From Rhynchopus euleeides (lineage: Eukaryota; Euglenozoa; Diplonemea; Diplonemida; Diplonemidae): a stretch of 64,000 bases of DNA. Every line of letters starts with the position of its first letter. Positions within the stretch are counted from its first letter, which is position 1. The notes under the pieces were generated by a model. The model saw only the letters and a program-made list of their open reading frames with translations, did not search any database and was not told the DNA's origin. A program made the translations under genes and the position numbers. Shown piece after piece: positions 10,617 to 19,917 of this stretch. The stretch covers positions 1,938,727 through 2,002,726 of the forward strand of contig OY723248.1 in assembly GCA_963210315.1 (NCBI GenBank). The letters run 5' to 3'.

Positions 10617-11400
10617 AGGTGTATTTCTCAATCAAGAGAGTATGCCCCTCACGATTGTGGCACGATTGTGTCTCCCCGGGTCAGGCTCGGTATTCCAGTC
10701 GAAAGCGTAAATGCCCCTCGGTACTGTGCTGGGCGGGGTTGTGTCTCGGTCAGGAGAGGAGGTGCCCCTCAGGCAAAATCCTGCGTCTCGCGGTCGGGAG
10801 TGAGTGCCCCTCGGCAGGAATGTGTCTCGGCCAGGTGTCCCTCAGGCAGGGAATGTAATGTCTCGGCCCGGTGTCCCTCGGGCATGAATGTGCGTCTTGG
10901 CCAGGTGCCCCTCAGGCAGGGTGCCCCGTAGGCGGAAGTGTATGTCGCGGCCAGATGCCCCTCAGGCAGGGTGCCCCGTAGGCGGAAATGTATGTCTTGA
11001 CCAGGTGCCCCTCGGGCAGGGTGCCTCGTAGGCGGAAGTGTATGTCTTGGCCAGGTGCCCCTCGGGCAGGGTGCCTCGTAGGCGGAAGTGTCTGTCTTGG
11101 CCAGGTGCCCCTCGGGCAGGGTGCCTCGTAGGCGGAAGTGTATGTCTTGGCCAGGTGCCCCTCGGGCAGGGTGCCTCGTAGGCGGAAATGTATGTCTTGG
11201 CCAGGTGCTCCTCAGGCAGGGTGCCCCGCAAGCGTAAGCTGTAGGTATGTCGTGGCCAGGTGCCCCTCAGGCAGGTAATGTCTCGGCGAGATGCCCCTCG
11301 GGCAGGAAAAATGCGTCTCGGCTAGGTGCCCCTCAGGCAGAAGTGGGTGTCTCGGTCCGATGCTCCTCGGCAAGATCGTGTCTCGGTCAGGAAAGTAGGA
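10617..11400 (+). repeat. Minisatellite array A, including seven exact-period 50-bp units
   Basis: Built on the core GTGCCCCTCRGGCAGG. Between 10901 and 11240 the period is exactly 50 bp: the CCAGGTGCCC element starts at 10901, 10951, 11001, 11051, 11101, 11151 and 11201. Outside this block the same core recurs at irregular spacing with linkers such as TGTCTCGGTCAGGA. The open frames across it are a product of the repeat and are not genes. Confidence 0.95.
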
Positions 11401-11839
11401 GTTGGATATCACTGACGTCACTTTGCTGCATCAGTATCGACCCATTTATCAGCACCCGACTGTTGCTCTTGGTCCCGCCTTTGTCAGCGCCTCTGTGACG
11501 GAACCTCCAGCTGAAGTATGCGTTTGGAAACCTTGAGCGCGATCAAGCGTGAAGCAGGTTTTCGGCGAGGCGCGGTGATAGTCTCGATGGCTGATGGGAA
11601 TGTCCTCAATCCGCTGCGGCCACGGGCGCAGCGCTGTCCCGCTGTCACGTTCATAAGCGGCGGAGGACCACCTTGAACACCACGGCGTCATCATCCCCAT
11701 CTTTTTGCGCCCCTCCTTCGTGCTGATCCCCCCGTGCACCTCGCCGTCATTTATTAGAACCAGTGCGTGGGGGTGTTGTTGTCCTCAACCGCGGCTTCGG
11801 CCCTCTTGAGACCTGACACGAGCATGGTGTGAGGGTCGT

Positions 11840-12500
11840 CTTCTCGGTCGGGATTTGGTGCCCCTCGGGCAAGATTGTGTATCTCTCGGTCGGGAGAGCG
11901 GGTGCCCCTCGGGCAAAATTTTTGTCTCGGTCAGGAGAACAGGTGCCCCTCGGGCGAGATGCTGCGTCTCTCGGTCGGGAGAGTGGGTGCCCCTCGGGCA
12001 TAGTTTTGTCTCGGTCAGGATAACGGGTGCCCCTCGGGCAAAACTGCGTGTCTCTCGGTCGGGAGAGTGAGTGCCCCTCGGGCAGAATATTGTCTCGGTC
12101 AGGAGAACAGGTGCCCCTCGGGCGAGATGCTGCGTCTCTCGGTCGGGAGAGTGGATGCCCCTCGGGCAGAATATTGTCTCGGTCAGGAGAACAGGTGCCC
12201 CTCGGGCGAGATGCTGCGTCTCTCGGTCGGGAGAGTGGGTGCCCCTCGGGCAGAATATTGTCTCGGTCAGGAGAACAGGTGCCCCTCGGGCAAAACTGCG
12301 TGTCTCTCGGTCGGGAGAGTGAGTGCCCCTCGGGCAGAATATTGTCTCGGTCAGGAAACCAGGTGCCCCTCGGGCAAGACTGCGTGTCTCTCGGTCAGGA
12401 GAGTGGGTGCCCCTCGGGCAGGGTAGAATGCTGCGTCTCTCGGACGGTCAGATCGTGTGTCCCTCAGTCAGGAGAGGAGGTCTCGGTCGCTAAAAACGCG
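11840..12500 (+). repeat. Minisatellite array B, about 83-86 bp higher-order period
   Basis: Each unit has two alternating half-units of about 40 bp, both containing GTGCCCCTCGGGCA: one followed by a CTCTCGGTCGGGAGAGTG linker and one by TGTCTCGGTCAGGAGAACAG. About seven higher-order units are visible. It shares its core with array A, from which a non-repetitive 440-bp stretch (11401-11839) separates it. Confidence 0.95.
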
Positions 12501-12567
12501 CCCCCTCGGGCAGAGTGATTGTGTCATCGCTGTTGTGTCACACCAATTGCCTCTCGGGCGGTGTGTC

Positions 12568-12818
12568 TTTTTTGATTTGACAACTCCGGTTTGGTGTACC
12601 TCGATGAGCTTACCTTACCTTGTCGTCGGACACAACATATCATCGTTGTCCCAAACCCCGTAACCCACGTGAAGTGGATCATCTGAAGTGCAGAATGAGG
12701 TGGAGCAGGTGGAGCACGAAACATAAGTAAACCATAGCAAGAGAGGCCAGCAGCAGTCCCGAGTCCATCGCGTTCCTCGTAGCATTTCCCGTACCACACA
12801 GGTGTGTTATGTGCAAAA
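12568..12818 (+). repeat. 251-bp direct repeat, copy 2 of a pair
   Basis: Partner of 8354-8604. The minisatellite region ends immediately to its left; to its right an A-run follows at 12816-12824. Confidence 0.85.
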
Positions 12819-14181
12819 AAAAACACCACACCTGTCACCAAAAGTGGCGGAGACCGCTGTGTCCGTTGTGTTGCCCATCAGCACCACACGGATCCATGGG
12901 AATTGTATTTGAACCACGAAAAAATAAAGCTCTGTGGACACCGTGCCAAATGGATAGGGTGGCTGCTCAAGCGCCGCACAGCCCATCTGGACAGCGCCAG
13001 TACTCATTGTTTTCATTCAGCGGACCCGAAATGGGATGGATGCGGGGCTTTCTGTGTTGCTGCCACTTTCCGACCCCCAGCAGGGCACATCTCGATTCCG
13101 CTGGGGACACTCTGTTCAGACGCGGTGGCTCGGGGGGCACCACACAAGCACATCCCAAACAAATAAAGCCATGCATTTGGCTGGGTGCGCTATGCAGGTG
13201 TCCTCCTTTCCGCGTGGCGCAGCATTGTGTCCTTGGGGTGGCGCGAAGACCCACCAGAAAGCCCACGGATGTCGGTCGCCGTGAAGGCGACTGTTCTGTA
13301 TGCTCACTGCCTCCGCACAACCACGCTATTCTCTGCCGCAGAGAGTAGAATTTCCTTTTGTTGCTGCACGCTCACATGCATATGCATAGCCGTGCAATAC
13401 ACCCCAAACCTCGCGTCACACGTGACACGGAGACGATTGCCGTGCGAAAAAAGATAAGCTTTACCCTCTCACCCGATGTCCACCCCGCCCAGCGTTGCGC
13501 ATGGAAGGAATGATGGTGCCGCACCGCTTCCCCTGGCTTCGTGCCCTGTAGGTTTGCTGTCATTGCTATGCTCTGTAGCGGGCCCACCCCTCCTGTTTTG
13601 GGCGTTCGATGTGTCCGTGCCGTTTGGAGAGAGAGAGAAGGCCAAAAAAAAGCAAAAAAAAACAAATTGAGCCCTTTTCGAAACCTCCCAGAGGAAATTG
13701 TTCAAAAAAAAATGCAACAACAGCGCTCCCCTCCCCGCTCCCCGCCCCCCCCCCCCCCACCTGCCGGTCTTTCCTTTTCCTCCCTTTTCTTTGCCACACC
13801 CCCGGCCTCCATCCCACCAACCCACCGTGAACCCCACCCCCCACAGTGAAGGGAGATCATCCTTGTGCTTCCTTCTACTTCTACTTCTACTTCACTACAC
13901 CTCCCCCACCCCCCACCCCCCACCAGAGAGCACAAGAGAGGGATGCTTGAGTGGGGTCGGATATGCACTACGCCTTTTCTTTGTCTCTGCACACCTTACT
14001 ACCACCTACCACTTGGAGCCTTCCTCCCCCCCGCCAGGCTCTGCCACCCCCTCCTTCTCGCGGGCGAGAGTTATCCTGATGGAAACCTCGCCTGCCCTGC
14101 GTACCGTTCTTTTGGCTTTGAGGCTCGCCTGCGTGTTGTGTTGCGTTGCTGCCCCCGGCTAGCGGCTGATTTCGATGGCTT
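12819..14181. other. Intergenic, no gene supported
   Basis: C-rich tracts around 13745-13760 and 13905-13920, and short frames on both strands. No domain or repeat partner seen. It ends at the assembly gap. Confidence 0.5.
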
Positions 14182-14381
14182 NNNNNNNNNNNNNNNNNNN
14201 NNNNNNNNNNNNNNNNNNNNNNNNNNNNNNNNNNNNNNNNNNNNNNNNNNNNNNNNNNNNNNNNNNNNNNNNNNNNNNNNNNNNNNNNNNNNNNNNNNNN
14301 NNNNNNNNNNNNNNNNNNNNNNNNNNNNNNNNNNNNNNNNNNNNNNNNNNNNNNNNNNNNNNNNNNNNNNNNNNNNNNNNN
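14182..14381. other. Assembly gap (200 N)
   Basis: Two hundred undetermined bases. The sequence immediately to its right matches 32370 onward, the interior of a TIR element, so the gap probably hides the left part of that element copy, a palindromic structure that would be hard to assemble. Confidence 0.99.
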
Positions 14382-15165
14382 GCACGTGCGAAAAGCGGCG
14401 TTCCTTGCTGGCCAAGAAAGATGTCACCTGCACTCCTACTCCTACCCCTACACCAACTGATGTGGGCAGTGAGTGATGGCAGCTCCAGAGCAGCAGATGA
14501 TCTAGGAAGCGATGAGCGGGTCAGCCGGGCAGACTACCCCAGTCCGTACCGGAAGTACGAAGCGTTGCGGGCCCGCCACCACCGCCTCCAGGAGAGGACC
14601 CGAGGATTAAGAGTAGGGTTGTACAACGCCAGGGGAGAGTATTCCCCTGGCGTTGAGACATCCCTGACGATCTTGCGGTCGCACTGTGGGGGTTGAGTCG
14701 GCAGGCAGATGCCTATCCAATGACTTTGTTGAGTCCTCACATGGTACACTCTCATACGTGCTGTTGAGACTGCGTGGTGTACTACACCCAGAAGGTGGCT
14801 GAACTCATTCAGCTGGCGCAACAACACAACATTCCCACCAATCAGGTACAAGAAAGACCTTGCCGAGGCACTGGGGAGGCAACATCGTGCCACCTGAGCC
14901 GGAACCACCGCAGAAAAGGCAAAGAACGAAATATTGCGGTCGGGAGTGGTTCAGGTACAAAGGCAAGGTACGAAACTGAGGTACATTTTTTAGGACCCCA
15001 AAAAATCATCACAAAAGTGCGCATCAGGTGTCACAAGTGGGCTCCAGACGGTTTCCGGGGGGGTATGGGTCGGATTTTCGGGTCAGATCAGGTATTAGGG
15101 CGGTTCTGATGGTATGTTGAAATTTTTGGTATTTGTACGTTTTTAGGGGGGCTTATGACCCCCCC
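14382..15165 (+). mobile_element. Right part of a TA-flanked TIR element (family E, copy 1)
   Basis: Almost identical to 32370-33170, the right two thirds of the complete 1.33-kb element at 31838-33170, with a few substitutions and an in-frame length difference near 14430. It ends at the same terminal GGGGGGCTTATGACCCCCC and is followed by TA (15166-15167). Its left TIR lies in or beyond the gap. Confidence 0.85.
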
Positions 15166-15239
15166 TAAGGGGGGGGGGGGGAGATAGATACAGCATACCG
15201 TGTACACTGCACTGCAGCATACACGGTGGGCTAATGAAA

Positions 15240-15600
15240 AAGTGAACACTATTTTGTGCACTATAAATTGCCACTATATAGTGACAACTTACTGAACACA
15301 TAGTACTATATGGAAATGGGATAGTGACTAATGTTTTCGACTCACTCGACACATACTGGACACAATCTAAATTATAGTGGACACATAGTGACAAATAGTG
15401 GACATGTCAACTATTATAGTCGACATGTAAGTAAAATAGTCGCATGTCCACTATAATAGTGACTATAATAGTGGACATGCGACTATTATAGTCACTATAA
15501 TAGTCGACATGTCACTAAAATAGTGACTATTATAGTGGACATGCGACTATAATAGTCGCACGTGCCACTATGAGACCACTATAATAGTCGACATGTATAG
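15240..15600 (+). repeat. Left palindromic array (ATAGTGACTAT / GTCGACATGT)
   Basis: AT-rich interlocking short palindromes, repeated in inverted orientation at 17525-18115. Probably the element's arm rather than an independent satellite. Confidence 0.85.
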
Positions 15601-17524
15601 GGGGACCCTTTTCGATTTTTTTTTCGGATGGGTCCATTTTGCACGTTTGAGCCCAATTTCGAAGGAATTTTTGAGTTTTGAGCCTGTTTTGAGGCCTAAA
15701 ACGCGCTAAAACGGCCCCGCGAGTTTGGCGTTTTGGCCTTGGTGAAAATTCACCTCAAAAAAAAATCTGGCCCCAAAATCTGGTCCTTGTGGTCTGGAAC
15801 CTTTCATTTTCGAAGGAAATCGTCGAAAAACTGAGACCTTCGATCCTGGCATCACACAGACGGCCCCAAAAAATGAAGCACACGAAGTTTGGGTCATTTC
15901 GTGGGCGAAGTACAGACGTGTGTCGAAATTGACATGTTGTTACCAGTATGTCAAAAGAGTGAATACAAAGAGCAATGTTCTTGACATTGCTCAGAACCAT
16001 GGCTGATTCTTCAGCTATTTAAAATAACCCCGACCCCGACCCTGCCCGGCCCCGGCCCTTCCCTGTGCACGCTCGTGCCCCCACCCATCGCATTGCTCCC
16101 TTGTTGCCTTGCTTTGCGCTGCTTTTCTTTTTCAGAATTTTCAGATTTTTAAATTTCAAGACGGAGTGCTTTTTTGCCGAAAGTTTAGGTGACCCGATGA
16201 TGGGGATGCAGCACCCCGAGGGTCTTACCTACCGGGCGGTTGGGGGGCGGTGGGGCAGGGCAACTTTGGGTGCAGATTTACGTACACAAAGCGGCGTGAG
16301 ACTGTGCATGTCAGCGGCCTTGCGTGGTGGCCCCCCTAGGTGACTATGTTCGGATGTCTGGGAATGGAATGAAAACCCCCATATGGCTGCCTGCGCCCTT
16401 GTGGAATTAGAGGTGGTCGGGAATCGGTCGGAAACCAGTACTCCTGCTGGCGCTCGTCGTGTGTGTGGAGCATCTGTAGACGCCCGGCAACTCAGCCATC
16501 TTGCCCCCGCGCAAGCTCTGCCTGGCCGTGGAAGAGGATGACACACGGTCTGAATCTGGACTCTCTCTCGTGGTGGCACCGAATAACTGTGACTCTAGGT
16601 GACTCCACATAAACATACTCCCACTGGTCTGTGGCAAAGGGAGAATGACTACATGCCTTGAGAGAGAGACCTCCGGCCTGAAAGGACAAGCATGAAAAGC
16701 CGGAATAGATCAGATAGAGTACAGACTCAGGTGCACGAACCGATCCTTCGGCAGCTACCTGCTTGGTTTGCTGGTGTATGGTTGAGCGCTGCTTGTGTAC
16801 GTAAATTTTGCTTATATGAACACTCCGCCTTCACCAAAGGTGAAGAACTTCCCAAGACAAGCGGTGTGGCACCCCCTGTGGTGTTGCGCCCCTTTGGACA
16901 TCGGCCCCAGCGGTAACCCGCAGGTTGTTGTTTCTTCAAAGAAACACGTCGATTCTGTCCCCCACAGCAGGGTTTTCCCTGCTTACCCATGGATGTTTTC
17001 TCATTATTATTATAACAGTTGATACAATACACTAGCTCGGCAAATGCCTGGAGCGCCACTGGGAAGGTGTGTGCCGACATATAGCTCGGCACACGCCTGA
17101 AGCGCCACCGTGACGACATATTCGTCTCTGCTGAAGCACTCCGCTACACAGGGGGCTTCCGGTTCCTGTCCATGCAGAGGTTCTCAAGGCAGATAATGCC
17201 GAGACTTGTGGTGCGCTCTCGTTTGTTGATCGAGGGCCAACCCAGTGACGAAAAATGTGGAACGGCATGCTGCCCGTTTCTTCATTTTTCACCTTGCGTT
17301 GCAAGGGGGTCGCCCTCATGAGGGAAAAATGTGGAACGGCATGCTGCTCGTTTACTCATTTTTACCTTGGGATCACCTCGTTCACTAGGGAAAAGCGCCA
17401 AGGCGTCTCCCAAAGGTGGAACCGCTCCACTCATATGGGGCCGTCTCCCAATTCGTGTTGGGCGGCGAGCCTTGAGAGTGCTGAGTATTGCACTTGGCAT
17501 GAACTTGCAGACTGGTCACAGACA

Positions 17525-18115
17525 ATGTCGACAAAAATAGTGACTATAATAGTCGACATGTCACTAAAATAGTGACTATTATAGTGAACATGTTCACTAT
17601 ATCCTGGACATGTGTGCATGCGTACACTATAATAGTGGACATGTTCAGTAAATGCTGACATGTTGACTGCGCATCCACTATAATACTGACATGTTAGTTG
17701 CGTGTCAGTCAATATAGTCGCAGTTCCGGCCATATACTGGCCAAAAAAGCGTTTTACTGGACACTTAGTGACATGTCCCGGACGTTTACTCGACACTTAG
17801 TGGACTTCGATGTCCACATAGAACTAAGTGGTCACTGCATACTGAGCACTTACTGACAATATAGTCGACATGTCGACTATAATAGTCACTATTTTAGTCG
17901 CATGTCACTAAATATAGTCACTATTATAGTTGACATGTCGACTATAATAGTCACAAAATAGTCGACATGTCGACTATTTTGTGACTATTATAGTCGACAT
18001 GTCGACTATATAGTGACTATTATAGTCGACATGTCGACTATTTTGTGACTATAATAGTCGACATGTCAACTATATAGTGACTATTATAGTCGACATGTCA
18101 CTATTTATAGTACTA
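17525..18115 (-). repeat. Right palindromic array (ATAGTGACTAT / GTCGACATGT)
   Basis: Longer counterpart of 15240-15600. It contains at least eight GTCGACATGT palindromes spaced by ACTATAATAGTCAC-type units; long hairpins could form on either strand. Confidence 0.85.
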
Positions 18116-18137
18116 TTTTTTTCATTAGCCCACCGTG

Positions 18138-18917
18138 TCGGTTATCGCCCAAATCGCAAAAATTATCGCCCTCGTTATCGCCCATTCTGTCAAGGCGATA
18201 AGTGGGCGATAATTTTTCCGTCGTATTTTTGGGGGCAAAATGGCGGCCAGGGACGTCAGATCACTGCTGAGGTGGTGAGTGGGTCATTGCCTCAGTGAAG
18301 ACCCGGTTCCTGACCTAGATCAAGCCCTCTGCTCCAGTGTTCTCAGTGGGTGATGACTCTGTGACCAGGGTCAGAACCGCCCCAGGTCTCAGATCAGCCG
18401 TGAAGCTTCCTGTGGGCTATGCAATGAGTCATCTCAAACGTACGGAGTTCATCCTCCCATTCAGACCGACTACACTAGGACCACGCATCTCCTTCAACAC
18501 TAAGGTGTACCCGCTTCATGCTCACGAGTGCTCCTAGTAACGGCGAGTGAACAGGTCCTGAGCGAGGTCAGGATCTGGGACAATGCCCAGTTCCTCACGG
18601 GTTTTGACCGAGGAAGTTACCCACCCACATGACGTCAGTGGTCAGAAGCTGATTTCTGATGCAGAATCCTAGGTCTTGGCCCAGTTGTTGACGAGGTCAC
18701 AGGGCCCTGTGGGACCCAGGGTCAGTAGAGCGGTAACCCACTCACCACTAGCTGAAGACCCCTTCAGAAAGTGTGAAAGAAAACGGGCGATACTGGGCGA
18801 TAATTTGGCGATAATCGGGCGATAATGGGCGATAAGGCGATTCGATACGCGATAATCGAGGCTCGAACCCGGTTGGGCGAATATAGGGCGATAGGCGAAT
18901 CGCCCGCACCCTATGCC
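18138..18917. mobile_element. Truncated GATAA-rich foldback element
   Basis: Both sides hold inverted clusters of GGGCGATAA (18140-18225 and 18785-18900), and the interior also folds back (GGTGGTGAGTGGGT near 18270 against ACCCACTCACCACTA near 18740). The right end reads CGCACCCTATGCC followed by TA and a G-run; it resembles the end of element J (45621-47077), which terminates GCACTGTATGCC before TA. The left end is missing, probably disrupted by the CACGGTGGG element beside it. Confidence 0.6.
18536..18555 (+). other. 20-nt match to a conserved LSU rRNA segment
   Basis: AGTAACGGCGAGTGAACAGG is, as I know it, the near-universal eukaryotic 28S 5'-domain segment. Neighbouring bases do not continue as rRNA, so this is an embedded fragment in the foldback element, not an rRNA gene. 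Confidence 0.6.
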
Positions 18918-18919
18918 TA

Positions 18920-19690
18920 GGGGGGGGGGGATTTTTTTTGCCAACACGAAACGCTGGTGAAGGGGAGGGTATAGGGGAGCTTTTCGTCTTCAGAAACGCT
19001 GAGGTGAGTGAGAATGGGGGAAAAAGGCGGTCTTTCTTTATGATGTGTGCCTCACAAGAATCGCTTTTGCAGGGTGAAAAAAGGCCATGCCCCACCCCCC
19101 CCCACCCAAGAGCTCTCTGTCAGAAAACAGACAAACATTACAGTAGCTTGACGTGACAATCGTCGTGGTCGTCGATCCCAAGAAAAATGCCAACCGTGCG
19201 GCCAGATGAACCCAGATCAGCATCACCTCGGTCGGGGATAGCCCAAAAATTGTTCAAAATAACAGTGCGGTTCAACAACACCAAACCAGTCAGCATTGGT
19301 ATGGCACGGACACACACCTGCCAATCCGCCTGAAGGGTGGTGGGTGCCTTGTCTGTATTCCCCCCCCCCCCCCCGCCCCTTGCAAAAGACTGCCACACCC
19401 CCCCCCCCCTCTTCCCCACCCCCTCGTGCTTCCCTTTCCCAGCTCGGGCAGTCCCGCACCGGTGATTTTCTGTGTGCTTTGTTCCGATGGCGTTCTTCAG
19501 CTTCCGCACGCCTAGTCTCCTTTCTTTGATCTCTCTGTGTGCGTGCGCAGCGTCTGTCTTATTTTGGTGTTCCATCCCGCAGCCTCATCTGTCTGCCCGT
19601 GGGTCTGTTGCACGGGATCCGCGTCGTTGGTGTGTTGCAGTGGTGGTCCCATCAGCAGCGGGCGCTCCCGGAGCCGCCTTGCTTCGGGTC
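18920..19690. other. Intergenic, no gene supported
   Basis: C/G tracts at 18918-18930, 19092-19105, 19361-19375 and 19397-19410. A minus-strand frame (19138-19320) ends in a peptide of ordinary composition (VGIFLGIDDHDDCHVKLL) just below an acceptor-like TTGGCAG, so a small exon cannot be excluded, but nothing else supports it. Confidence 0.4.
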
Positions 19691-19917
19691 ATCCGGGGGG
19701 GGGGGGGGGGTCACGCAGTGTGTGTGTTGGGCGCACCCTGCGGGAGTGGGGGTGGGGAGGGGGGCGAAGAAAACCGAAAGAAAATATCCACCCAGCAGAG
19801 AGGCGAGATGAATACGATGGTTGGGCGGGGAGGGGGGGAGGAGGTGTGTGTGTGTGTAGTGATAGTGGTTTTAAGTGGGTAACCCTGCGCGGATCTGTGC
19901 CCACTCCCCGCCCACCC

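Larger units (their letters stand above)
15222..18137. mobile_element. CACGGTGGG-terminated element with palindromic ATAGTCGACATGT arms
   Basis: Outer inverted termini CACGGTGGGCTAATGAAAAA (15222) and its complement ending at 18137. Long arms (15240-15600 and 17525-18115) consist of interlocking palindromes around GTCGACATGTCGAC and ATAGTGACTAT. The middle (15600-17525) has no convincing gene; it includes one copy of the GGGGGACCCTTTTCGA motif at about 15600. The termini match those of the CACGGTGGGATC elements at 27228 and 61216 for nine bases, so these may be subfamilies with the same transposase recognition end. No target duplication is evident. Confidence 0.7.

Noticed and set aside
12027..12518. 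163-codon repetitive frame (CPSGRILSRSGEQVPLG repeats)
   Set aside because: It arises because the minisatellite unit length is compatible with an open frame; all three plus frames give similar repeats.
8354..12818. An LTR retrotransposon bounded by the 251-bp direct repeats
   Set aside because: No gag, protease, RT or integrase motif between the repeats, no TG...CA ends, and no target duplication; only a repeat pair is supported.
15170..18120. CRISPR-like array of short palindromes
   Set aside because: No constant-length unique spacers; the units interlock, occur in inverted arms of an element, and the genome is eukaryotic.
18536..18555. An rRNA gene
   Set aside because: Only about 20 nt match LSU rRNA; the flanks do not continue into rRNA secondary structure or sequence.
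18840..18875. tRNA B-box-like sequence (GGTTCGAGCC on the minus strand)
   Set aside because: No matching A box or cloverleaf could be built around it; it lies in a GATAA repeat array.
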